Positions 1 to 9,215 of a DNA stretch of 64,000 bases are shown in pieces. How positions within the stretch are numbered: position 1 is the first letter of the stretch; each line of letters starts with the position of its first letter. Where the stretch lies: contig JBHGNT010000022.1 in assembly GCA_043228905.1 (NCBI GenBank), forward strand, positions 8,308,001 to 8,372,000, read 5' to 3'. Below the pieces are notes generated by a model, which made no database searches, was not told the origin of the DNA, and saw only the letters and a list, made by a program, of their open reading frames with translations. A program made the position numbers and the translations under genes. Origin of the DNA: Azolla caroliniana (taxonomy: Eukaryota; Polypodiophyta).

Positions 1-2
1 AG

Positions 3-629
3 CTATCGCACTACGCCGAAGGATCTGGAAAAGCCGGAAAAGGGTTTGCCTTCGTGACGAGACACGAAGCAAACTCAATGAAGCATACTACCCCGAAATC
101 GGACGAGGTGTTGTACGTCGACTCCGGCGCGTCAAATCACATGACGAGCCATAAGGAGTGGTTCATGTACCTAGAAAAACCAATGCAACCGGGAGTAGTC
201 ACAACCGGAGATGACACTCCGCATCCGATCGCGAGTGTCGGAGAAGTTCCCCTGAGCCATGTCGGGCAGAAAGGGAAATTCATGAACGTGCTACACGTTC
301 TGACAATCACGAAGAACTTGGTGTTGGTCGGACAGATCGTCGACCAAGGGATGGAGGTCCGCTTTACACACCTCAGGTGCTTCATTGAGGAAGAAGGCCA
401 TGTTATTGCGCAAGGGCGCAGAGATGGGAGGATGTTCATCCTCGAATCTACTGACGGTGGCACCGCAATGTTCGCGAAGGGACAAAAAGTCGAGTCGGAC
501 ATCGACTTATGGCACAAGCGGATAGGCCACGTCAATTACCAGCGGCTTCAAGACCTGCAATCGAAACAAGTGGTGTTCGGATTGCCCAAATTTAGTGGCT
601 GGAAGGCACAAATTTGTGAAGCCTGCTAG
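3..629 (+). pseudogene. Copia-1a protease and GAG-pre-integrase remnant
   Basis: The frame is open from the left edge to a TAG at 627-629. It contains the Copia aspartic protease motif VDSGASNHMT near 117-145 and the GAG-pre-integrase signature DLWHKRIGHVNYQRL near 508-545, then the first Cys residues of the integrase zinc region (ICEAC). The TAG falls where the family has a Gln just after the last Cys, so it reads as a nonsense mutation inside a polyprotein. In an intact element this part matures Gag and Pol. Confidence 0.85.
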
Positions 630-1106
630 CTTGGAAAGCAACACCGACTTCCTTTCCCCAACCAGCGTAACCGGAGCCGGAACAAGCTCGACTTGATACA
701 CTCCTATGTGTGGGGGCCGGCACAAAACATTAGTCTTGGCGGGAGCCGATATTTCGTCTCCTTCATCGACGACTACACGCGGCACACGTAGATCTACCTC
801 ATTGAGAGGAAGAGCGAAGTCTTCAACTGTTTCCGGGACCTCAAAGGGTTCGTGGAAGGCACAAATTTGTGAAGCCTGCTAGCTTGGAAAGCAACACCGA
901 CTTCCTTTCCCCAACTAGCGTAACCGGAGCCGTAACAAGCTCGACTTGATACACTCCTATGTGTGGGGACCGGCACAAAACATTAGTCTTGGCGGGAGCC
1001 GATATTTCGTCTCCTTCATCGACGACTACACGCGGCACACGTAGATCTACCTCATTGAGAGGAAGAGCGAAGTCTTCAACTGTTTCCGGGACCTCAAAGG
1101 GTTCGT
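601..1106 (+). repeat. 253-bp tandem duplication inside Copia-1a integrase
   Basis: Bases 601-853 recur at 854-1106 at a constant offset of 253 with only a few differences, for example GCCGGAACA versus GCCGTAACA. The unit covers the integrase zinc-finger end and the first catalytic block. Since 253 is not a multiple of three, the duplication also shifts the frame. Both copies carry the same TAG codons, so those mutations predate the duplication. Confidence 0.9.
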
Positions 1107-1785
1107 GGAAACGGAAACAGGAAGAAAGATTAGGTGATTGCGGTCGGATGGCGGAAAAGAATACTTTTCCAGTCAATTCAACAGTTATCTACAACATATG
1201 GGAATTTGGCGCGAATTCAGTTGTAGATACACGCCGGAGCAAAACGGCGTGGCCGAGAGGAAAAATCAGTCGATTGTGGAAGCGGTACGGGCAATGCTAG
1301 AGGAGAAGAGCTTGCCCAAGTTCTACTGGGCCAAGGTGGTAAGGACCGCAGTATACATCCAGAATCGGATCGGAGACAAAGTGTCGACGCACGAGCTATA
1401 TTTCGGAATGAAGCTGAACTTGCGACACTTACGAGTTTTCGGTAGCATTGTGTATGTGCATGTGTCGAAGGAGAAACGGAGGAAGCTGGATGCAAAGGCC
1501 GAGAAATGTATCTTGGTCGGTTACTCGAACGAGCAGAAGGGTTATAAGTGTTATAACCCGCGCACCAAACAAGCACACGTGAACCGCGACATTGTGTTTG
1601 ATGAGTCCGCGTCCTGGTACTTGCCTCCGACTCCGGACCTCGCCTCCAATCCGAGTTCTGATGATGAGGTCAATGAGGCCGAGATGCCTCCAGATGAGCC
1701 TGAAATCGGGACACCGCGAAGAAAGTCTGATTTCGTTTCAGTTAAGTGGACCGAATGGACGACTGAGTCGGTTCGACCAGTCTGA
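630..1785 (+). pseudogene. Copia-1a integrase remnant
   Basis: The integrase core is read in pieces. The first catalytic block reads HSYVWGP in both duplicated copies, with Tyr where the DDE core needs Asp. The second block RSDGGKEY (near 1141-1164) and the third NGVAERKNQSIVEA (near 1243-1285) keep Asp and Glu. Further stops interrupt YTRHT*IYL and the codon before LRSDGG. The open part from 1138 continues into the integrase C-terminus (GSIVYVHV, CILVGYSNEQKGY). The enzyme would be inactive. Confidence 0.85.
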
Positions 1786-2895
1786 TGAAGAGCCGGCGAG
1801 TAGTGGAGACTCGACCGTGCATTCCCCGCGCAGGAAGCCGAGGAGACGGCTTATGCGCAAAGAGAAAGGGAAGAAGGTGTCGGATTCCGACATGGATAGG
1901 AACGAGTCAAACCAACGCGAGTCCGACTCCGAGGGAAGCGGTGACGGGTCTTCAAGAGCGAAGTCCGCGTCGGCCGAGAAGACCTCGACATTGGCTAATG
2001 ACCGATTACGCCGATCTACTCGCCAGAAGAACCCAGTTGTGCGGTTCGGATACAACGAGTACATGGCACATCATTATGCATACATGACCCGTGTAGCGGA
2101 AGTGCGTGAGCCGGAGAGCTACGCAGAAGCAGCTAAGGACGCGAATTGGCGCGCCGTGATGGAGGAAGAGATGCACGCATTGGCGGAAAACGAGACCTGG
2201 GACCTGGTTGACGCACCGAAGGGTGTGAAGCCTATCGGATGTAGGTGGGTGTACAAGGTCAAGTACAACACCGATGGCTCGGTCAACCGATACAAGGCCC
2301 GGTTAGTGGCAAAACGCTACGCACAGAAACATGGCATCGACTACGATGAGACGTTTGCGTTAGTCGCGAAGATGACGATCGTCCATGTTTTGCTCGCGGT
2401 AGTTACGGCAAAGGGGTGGCACTTACATCAGATGGATGTAAAGAATGCGTTCCTGCAAGGTGAGCTTGAGGAACAGGTGTACATGGTACAGCCCCCCGAA
2501 TTTCACTCCGGAACAAACACTTCGGCGGTGTGCCGATTGAAAAAGTCCCTTTACGGACTAAAGCAAGCCCCGCGTGCTTGGAACGTGAAGATCACGCAAC
2601 GATTGCGTCGGATGGGCTTTGCAACCTCAAATTCGGACTCTTCATTGTTCATCCGGAAAGGTCGACTCGGGCCGATTTGTATTTTACTATATCTTGATGA
2701 CTTGGTCATCACCGGCGCCGACCTAGGTGAAATCGACTGTGTGAAGCTCTAGCTTGCGGCATCATTCGACATGAAGGATCTGGGGGACCTTCATTACTTC
2801 CTCAGGATCGAAGTGATCTGCACCCCCGAAGGCATACTGATCAGCCAACGTCATTACCCGCTGAATATGCTCTTCAAATTCCGAAAGAAAGAGTA
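1592..2895 (+). pseudogene. Copia-1a reverse transcriptase remnant
   Basis: The RT matches the Copia RT family: EEEMHALAENETWDLV, CRWVYKVKYN, YKARLVAKRYAQ, MDVKNAFLQGELEEQVYM, CRLKKSLYGLKQAPRAW and the catalytic YLDD at about 2692. A TAG at 2750-2752 ends the open frame, and the same frame resumes with FDMKDLGDLHYFL before stopping near 2895. The RNase H that should follow is not recognisable. Initiation at 1592 is an artefact; in the element this is part of one polyprotein. Confidence 0.9.
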
Positions 2896-3272
2896 GCCGG
2901 AAGAAAGAGCCAAAGCCAACCAAGCATGGGGGAGATGACGTCGTCAAGGGCGAGAAGACCGAAGACGAGTTGGAGATAGCCAACTCAGACGAGAGCGAAA
3001 ACCGATCGGAGGTAGCCGAGTCAGTTCAGATGTTTGATTCGGATACACTGAATCAACCGAGGGCCAAGCAGAAAAGAAGGTAGCAGGAGAAGCGCCAACA
3101 CTGCGACAGCAAGGGAGCTGTGAAGGGCCATGGAAGCAAACAAGCCGACCGGAAGGGTCGAAGCGCGCGGAGTCGAACAGCCCGAGGAACGTGAGCGAGG
3201 CATGGAGCCATGAGGAACCGGAGCGGTGATCTCGAAGATCTCGAAGAGCCTCAAGTTGAGCTTGAGGGGGAG
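2896..3272 (+). other. Copia-1a 3' internal tail and polypurine tract
   Basis: No RNase H is readable here. The stretch ends in a purine tract (CTTGAGGGGGAG, 3261-3272) directly before the LTR start, which is the plus-strand priming site of Copia elements. The last 110 or so bases, including a short inverted repeat (CTCAAGTTGAGCTTGAG), recur in inverse orientation at 21360-21480, so this tail is a conserved family feature rather than random insertion. Confidence 0.75.
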
Positions 3273-3707
3273 TGTTGAGAGACAAGCTCAACATCGGCCA
3301 GATCGGCTGAGCAAGCCGAGGACCGGATCGGTTGGGACCGATCGGTTAGGCCGGATCGGTTGAAAACTAGTACGTAGACCGGTGTGTAGGAAGGCCGGAT
3401 CAGTGCAGAAATCGGGAGGCCATCGGAAAGATATTCCGCAAGGAATATATTTGGGAGTCAGTGTCGAGGCTCATTTATGAGTAGTCAAGTACCGTCAGTA
3501 CTTGTGTCAGCCCGATTGTCAGGGCTTGTATAAAGGTGCTCACTTAGCACATCCTATGTATAGATTGAGTATTATTTCGAATATAGTTCTGTTTTTTTAC
3601 TCTCTCTGTCTCTCCCATGTGTACTGTGCAAACCTAAGCTTTGCATTAAACCTGCGTTTTCTGTTGTTCGGTTTCCTATATTGCTTCCGCACACCATTCT
3701 TTTCACA
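3273..3707 (+). repeat. Copia-1a 3' LTR
   Basis: Starts TGTTGAGAGAC right after the polypurine tract and ends TTTTCACA, giving TG...CA ends over 435 bp. A TATA box (TATAAAGG) lies near 3530 and a CT-rich U5 follows. Boundaries were set by comparison with the minus-strand LTRs at 4504-4901 and 21008-21359. Confidence 0.8.
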
Positions 3708-3734
3708 CCTTTATGCCTTCTTTCCTACTCTTGT

Positions 3735-4392
3735 CAGCTGCCACCATTGTGTGCCGATCCACCTTGTCCTCCATGCCCACGGGGCCGATCCGCCTCCATG
3801 TACATCATCTGGTTGTCTGATTGAGTGGGCCTCGACCCACTCGGGTAGTTTTCCTTGACCATCAGCATCGATTGCAGGTCAAAGAAAGACGGTGACTTCT
3901 CCCGTGTGCAAATAGCCATCCGGATTGGCTTGTACCTCTATGCTAGACCACCAAGACAGATCTACACCATTTCATCCTCGTCCACCGTCATGTTGATGGA
4001 CCCCAATGCGTCGGAGATCTCCTTGATCTTCATGGTGTAGTCGGTGACCGACATATCCTTCTGTCAGATATTGTTGAGCTCTTGCCGGAGCTGCAACTTT
4101 CGGGTCGTGGTACTTGCGGCGAAAATCTTTTTCAGATTTGCTTCCTTCAGCGTCTTCGCATCTCTTATGTAGCCCAGCATCTTGTCGTGCACATAGGAGG
4201 CAAGACAGTACAGCACTCTGCTCACTGCTTGCTCCCACACAAGAAGTCCTGGTATGCTGGTTCCAACGCTACTTCATTTGCTCCTTCCACTTAACTCCAA
4301 TAACCGTGCCCCAACAAGTATTGGTGCATCTTGTTGGACCAAGGTGCATAGTTGTTCTAGTCAAGCTTTTCAATGGGAATTGAGCTCTCCAT
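3735..4392 (-). pseudogene. Copia-1b Gag remnant (UBN2-type)
   Basis: Translation from the ATG at 4392 begins MESSIPIEKLD, then NNYAPWSNKMHQYLLGHGYW, the start of a Copia Gag. After a frameshift near 4200 it continues SYVHDKMLGYIRDAKTLKEA, KIFAAST, YTMKIKEISDALGSI and CTREKSPSFFDLQSML, ending in a Gly/Arg-rich stretch. Several in-frame stops (after KLD, after GYWS, after CGSKQ, after ELNNI) and the frameshift make it a pseudogene. In an intact element Gag forms the virus-like particle that packages the RNA. Confidence 0.85.
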
Positions 4393-4492
4393 GCTTCTGT
4401 CCATTTCTCTCTTCTTTCTCTATTCTTACCGGATGTTAGGTCTTGGTTTGCCTGAATGCTTTGTCAGCAACAGAGGATTCTCAACCCTCGCA

Positions 4493-4503
4493 CTCTGATA
4501 CCA
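4493..4503 (-). promoter_or_regulatory. Primer-binding site of Copia-1b (initiator tRNA-Met)
   Basis: The minus strand reads TGGTATCAGAG immediately after the LTR end CA. This is the standard plant Copia site complementary to the 3' end of initiator tRNA-Met, and it fixes the LTR/internal boundary at 4503/4504. Confidence 0.85.
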
Positions 4504-4901
4504 TGTGACGAGTAGCGTGCAAAAGCTTGTAAACATAACCGCTTACAGTTGAATAGCAACAAAAAGTAAACAAAGGTTTAATGGAAACTTAGATAACACG
4601 TAGAGAACTCAAGAGAGACAGAGAGAGCAGAACACACAAAAACTCTATTTCAAAATAATACTCTATTTGTGTATCTATAAGTGTGCTTTGTGAGCACTTT
4701 TATACAAGTCCTTAAACGTACTGACATGTACTTCAATGCTCATAACTAAGCTACTGACACTAACTCCCAGCAATATGCCTATCTACTAGGCTAGGGTCGT
4801 AGGCCTCTAATGGCCTGCCAGTTCTTGTGGATCGGTCTTCACCCAATCCGGCTCTTGGCTTTTTCAGCCGATTCGGCCCATGTTGAGGTTGCTTCTCGAC
4901 A
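4504..4901 (-). repeat. Copia-1b 5' LTR
   Basis: 398 bp, TGTCGAGAAGC at the 5' end (4901) and CGTCACA at the 3' end (4504). A TATA box (TATAAAAG on the minus strand) lies near 4700. It is clearly related to the LTRs at 3273-3707 and 21008-21359 but divergent. Confidence 0.8.
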
Positions 4902-5260
4902 ATGGGGTTCCTTTCTTTATGTATAGAGGCCACTATATTCATGGTCCACTATGGTGGGAAACCCTCTCTAAGGGCAGGATTGAAGAGCACAATGAAAAAA
5001 GGAGTTAGGCACTCTCAAGCATATATGATGTGCTCAACCCACAATCCTATGTGATCCATGGACTTTCTATGTTGTAATTTCTTTATGACCTTAGTGACCA
5101 TAGAGGTTGTGCAAAAAATCCCCACAATAGGTTGAGTTGTAAAAGGCATAGGAATGGGTGGTTGGTTTGGAACTAGGTAAAGTCTCTTTGTATGTATGTG
5201 TGCCAAGTGTTAGGATCCTTGATGGGTGTTTGTGGTCTTGGTTCCCGTAATCTCTTCTAG
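4902..5260 (-). pseudogene. LINE fragment: endonuclease-RT linker and RT start
   Basis: Minus-strand translation gives WHTYIQR, VPNQPPIPMPFTTQPIVGIF, IKKLQHRKSMDHIGLWVEHI and FNPALREGFPPI. This is the region just before and into the first RT motifs of an L1-like non-LTR element (linker, then GKA.DH.G..E.., then the LF...EGFPP block). It has stops and ends exactly where the Copia-1b LTR begins at 4901, so Copia-1b probably inserted into it. It is out of order relative to the LINE at 5290-8045, hence a separate fragment. Confidence 0.6.
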
Positions 5261-5289
5261 GCAATGGAGCAATCGCTACTCATGACCAT

Positions 5290-8045
5290 ATGGTAGAGTT
5301 CCCAATATTCAGATGTCTACCACACTCATCTTTTACTATTTGTCACCTTTCACATTTCTTTGCGAGATATACTGAGGTAATAGCACCATTAAGTCTAGAT
5401 ACTTTAAGTTATCTATATAAGTCTCTACAATCCTCATCATACCATCTATTTTGTGGCATAGACCCTACTCTACCTTGCTTGGAGTGTTTTGTGTGTGTGA
5501 AACTACTAATCTTTGGGGAATGAAGGATGTGTGTGAGTTTTGTAATAAGATTCTCTCAAGGCAAGGAAGAATCAAGAGAAAAGAGATGAGCTCAAACATG
5601 TCGAGAGTAGATCTCAGAGAGTTGATGAGTGAAATGTATTGTGGTGTGATGGCTTGGTTGACTAGAGTTGGTGGTTAAAAGAGAGAGAGAGAGATTCTAT
5701 TATCATCTTCGGAGGTCAAATATGACCTATGAGGCCAAAAATATTACATTTCATGTGATACAAGTAAAAGTGTGTATCATTGCAATTGAGAGGGCCCATT
5801 GTGATTATGAGAGAAATTCATGCAAGATTAGGTTTGACCCAAGATATATGGAAAGCATCGTGGAATATGACAAAAAACAGAGCATTGTATCAAAGTGTGA
5901 TACTCAGACTCCCGAACTTGTTCCAAGCAAAGTGTGCATAATCAACCACTCTCATCACTTGTGCCCCAACGTCGCATCTCATATTGCAATGTGTGTGAGC
6001 AAAGTTGCAGGGAAACAATGGTTCTGATGGCAAATAACGAGATAGGTTTCCCCATTGTAGAATAATGTGTGAAGTTTGAGCCCCCACACTTTTTCCATGT
6101 CATGATACATTGGCATTGTAAAAAGACCTCATTTGTTGAGGAATCTAGAGATGCATCATGAAGCAAGTGTGTTCCATCCCATTTACGAAATCATTTTTCC
6201 ATATCTTGCATCGAATCGAAACACAAAATTTGTTTTTATGTGTCGTTTTTTTTGGGTTTCGCATGCAATTCTAGGAAGTTGATGTTAGGAAATGTTTTGA
6301 ACCTTAAGTATGTATTTGACAACCCATTCTATGACCATTATCTCACTGGGAAGTGATCTTGTCTCAAGTAGGAGGAGGGTGTATAGCATTTGTTTCTTAA
6401 CTTGTCGAAACTTTGTACAAGAAAATTCTTTTGACATTTTCAAACTCTTTCCAAGTAGAATTCGAGATGCTACCACCCCATACTTACCCCATAGAGAAGC
6501 ATCAATGTCACCAAAGTATCAAAAAGGTATTTCTTGAGAACCCAACACTTAATTTCTCCATGATGGCATATTATATTCTCAAATTCATAATATGCTCGTT
6601 TTCCCACCTCTAATCGGTGGGTAGCACATTCATTCCATCTATGATTTGAAGGAACTTCAAGACCAAGATATTTGAAGCTTTACACATATTCAAGTGGTTC
6701 ATTATTGTACGTAATGAATGGGTTATCTTTTCTTTGGTTTTTCGCAAACATTAGTTTTGTTTTTAAGTTGTTGACACTTAATCTAGTGTGCATGCAAAAA
6801 AATTATAATGCCTTCATAAGCTTTGTGCATCTCCTAAAGTATTTGCAAAAAACACAACGTCATTTGCATATAACAAAAGCATAATGACTATGTATTCCAA
6901 ATGACAACTTCTTCAATGTCTTCTTCCTTTAGAGACTTGGCAACCATTTCTTCTAATTAATCAATGAATTGACCAAATAAAGTGGGTGAGAGTGGGGATC
7001 CTTGCCTAACACCAATATAGGCCATATTAAATGCATTCTTGAAGTCTATAAAGCAACAATATAAACCTTAAATTACCTCTCAAGTGACTTTCCTCCATTA
7101 ATACTCGAATGGTGACAAGGTTATTGATGTTATGGTGTTTTCGAAAGCCAACTTGTCCATAAGCTCTCCTACCATTTTTTTAGCCCATGCACTAACTTTT
7201 GATTCCATTATACATCCAAATAGTTTCACCATTGAGGAGCTAACATTATGATTCGATAGTTTACATTATTTACATCTCCACTTTTACGTAAAGGTTTGAT
7301 CCAATTTGGAGTACAATTGTAGGTCATGCCATGTTGCAATGCAATATTATATATATCACTTATCCATGCATGAGCTTCCTTTACCTTCCATTTGAGCATT
7401 TTAGCCTTTATACATTGAAGATCGTTTGTCTTTTGAGAGGTCAATTATATCTTCAATTACAAAGAAGGGAGACATGTAAAAGAGAACTATGACACATCGT
7501 CTTTTCGACAAGAGATAGCTTATATAAATTCTTAAAATGCATAGACAAGTGAAGAAGAGTTAAGTCACCATTAACTCTCAATACGTTTCCCCTTTGAATA
7601 TCCCCAAAATTTAGCACATGGATGTGTTTTTTCTTGTGTTTGGAGAAATTGTTGAGTAACTTTCCATATTCCTCTCTTTCTTTGAATAAACCTTTTGTAC
7701 TCATGCAAATACTTTTGATAATTTCTTTATCCTTGACTACATCCAAAACCGTAAGGCACTTTCGAGTTTCATGGCACTCTTTATCAAACCATTTTTTCTT
7801 TGAACTAGATTTCTTGAAGAATTCCAAGATGTGTGTTTAGTCAAAAAACATTTGTTTGTACATGAAAAAATGACTTTGTTGAGTGCTTCCTATTTTCATT
7901 CTAGTGTGGCACCATATATTTTCTCATTTGTAACATATCCTCAACCATTATGGAATACATGGACACTCACTTAAGGCTCATGAGTCATGATCAAGGACAG
8001 TTGTTTATTATCTTCAATGGCCTTTTCACAATCAAACCTATGCAT
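5290..8045 (-). pseudogene. Decayed LINE (non-LTR) reverse transcriptase ORF2
   Basis: Read right to left: the linker KKKWFDKECHETRK (about 7790), KEAHAWISDIYNIALQHGM and TPNWIKPLRKSGDVNNVNYR (7226-7444), then in shifted frames MVKLFGCIMESKVSAWAKK, LYCCFIDFKNAFNM (palm motif A), GVRQGSPLSPTLFG (motif B), HGEIKCWVLKKYLFDTLVTL, and a C-terminal HLLHDASLDSSTNEVFLQCQ and CTLC..Q..E.HTLIQCS zinc-like block near 5900. The apurinic endonuclease is not recognisable upstream of 8045. Many stops and frameshifts make it an old, dead copy. No poly(A) tail or target-site duplication was found. Confidence 0.75.
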
Positions 8046-9138
8046 GCATTTGAGGTGAATATATAAAGCCTATGGTCAAGTTAGCATTTAAGAAGTTTAC
8101 CAATGAAACAACCACCCATTTCATTGATATTTCAAAAAGAAACAAAAAGGAGTGCACAAAAGAAATTTGGGGGTGTGGGCATGAAGATCCCTTTGAAAGA
8201 AAATTATGGTGCATTACATATTCCTTTGATAGAACTAATTGTTGACAAATGTTTAGAACACATGTCCTCATAGAAAGTCTAGATATTTGAACAAATTCAT
8301 CTCATTCACGTTAAGATGGATCAAGGCTTTATCACTTGCGTAGTTTTTTCTGCATCAATTGTTTTCTGCTCTACTTAATATTTCCTTCCCATCAAGGAAC
8401 CTTGCCATAATGGACATGGAATGTTTGATAAGATGGAGGTCATAGTAAGGCCTCCATTGGGAGGAGAAAGAAGATGAGGCCCTTCACATACCTAGAGCAT
8501 CGAACTTCATGAGGGGATGCCCACCCTACAAGCACATCAAAGAGAAGTTTACCTCACCATTTGAAGAGTACACTACTCTCCAACAGGTCCAAGGATGCAT
8601 TGGTTTAATTTCTGTGGTTTTCCAATACTACACTCCATTGCAACTACCTACATTGAACATATCTCCTAGCCACAAAAACATGATGATGCTTGCTCAAATA
8701 CAAATTGTTACAAAGCAAGAATATATGATGATACACTTGTTCAAATTGCAAATTGTTACTAGGCAAGAAGGTATGATGATACTCGTTCAAATACAAATTT
8801 TTAGAGCTCTTGTTCTCTGAAAAGAAGACAAACCACAAGCACTATCTCTCTTCCATCTGTAACTTTGTAAAAGCACACAGCTGTTGATTGAAGTGAAAGT
8901 CAACAAGCACAGGATATATGCTTCATAGAGCAGCATTTTCATAATCTTACAGACAATGATGCCATATTATAGTTTTCGATTTAGGTAACTTGAAGCATTA
9001 TAAGTATATATAGGTCACAGAATTAAGGATAAACATGGGTCTTTAAAACAATGTTACTGATTCTGGAACAACATAGATGATTGCATATTTTGCATTACCA
9101 AGAAAGGGAGCCTCATAAACAGTAGACCTTGAAGTCTC
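8046..9138. other. Intergenic, AT-rich, no gene recognised
   Basis: Contains only weak reading frames, apart from a short tandem repeat at 8680-8810. It lies between the LINE and the 3' end of the PAF-acetylhydrolase gene and may include that gene's 3' UTR and terminator; no polyadenylation site could be fixed. Confidence 0.4.
8680..8810. repeat. Short tandem repeat, period 45-48 bp
   Basis: Three imperfect units start with ATGATGAT at 8680, 8725 and 8773 and share CAAATTGTTAC(A/T)A(A/G)GCAAGAA. The plus-strand frame across them is open, giving a repetitive peptide, but nothing else suggests a gene. Confidence 0.75.
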
Positions 9139-9215
9139 TCATGAAGCTAGCTCAGCATCAACAATGAGATATTTGGCATCTTCGCCCAGATCAATGGCAT
9201 ATGGGAATTGAGTCC
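9139..9215 (-). CDS. PAF-AH-like terminal exon (tentative)
   Basis: After a putative 108-bp intron (acceptor CTTCGTAG|GG) the frame reads GTQFPYAIDLGEDAKYLI and ends at TGA at 9139. The intron length is a multiple of three and lacks in-frame stops, so it could be retained. The C-terminus of this family is poorly conserved and cannot confirm the choice. Confidence 0.45.

Larger units (their letters stand above)
1..3707 (+). mobile_element. Copia-1a, 3' part of a Ty1/Copia retrotransposon
   Basis: The 5' LTR and gag lie left of the window. Domain order is protease, GAG-pre-integrase, integrase, reverse transcriptase, polypurine tract and 3' LTR, which is the Pseudoviridae/Copia order (integrase before RT). 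The coding part has nonsense codons, a 253-bp internal duplication and no recognisable RNase H, so it is dead. The tail and LTR recur at 21.0-21.5 kb, and the LTR also at 4.5-4.9 kb, so this is a local multi-copy family. Confidence 0.9.
3708..4901 (-). mobile_element. Copia-1b, 5' end (LTR, PBS, gag) of a minus-strand Copia
   Basis: Read on the minus strand the order is LTR (4901 to 4504), initiator-tRNA primer-binding site and the first two thirds of gag. The gag stops at about 3735, immediately next to the LTR end of Copia-1a. The simplest reading is that Copia-1a inserted into the gag of Copia-1b, so the rest of Copia-1b should lie left of the window. Confidence 0.8.

Noticed and set aside
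137-1576. Minus-strand open frames opposite Copia-1a
   Set aside because: They mirror a well-supported plus-strand protease/integrase and have no motifs.
8509-8820. 103-codon ORF as a gene
   Set aside because: Openness comes from a 45-48 bp tandem repeat; no motif or flanking signals.
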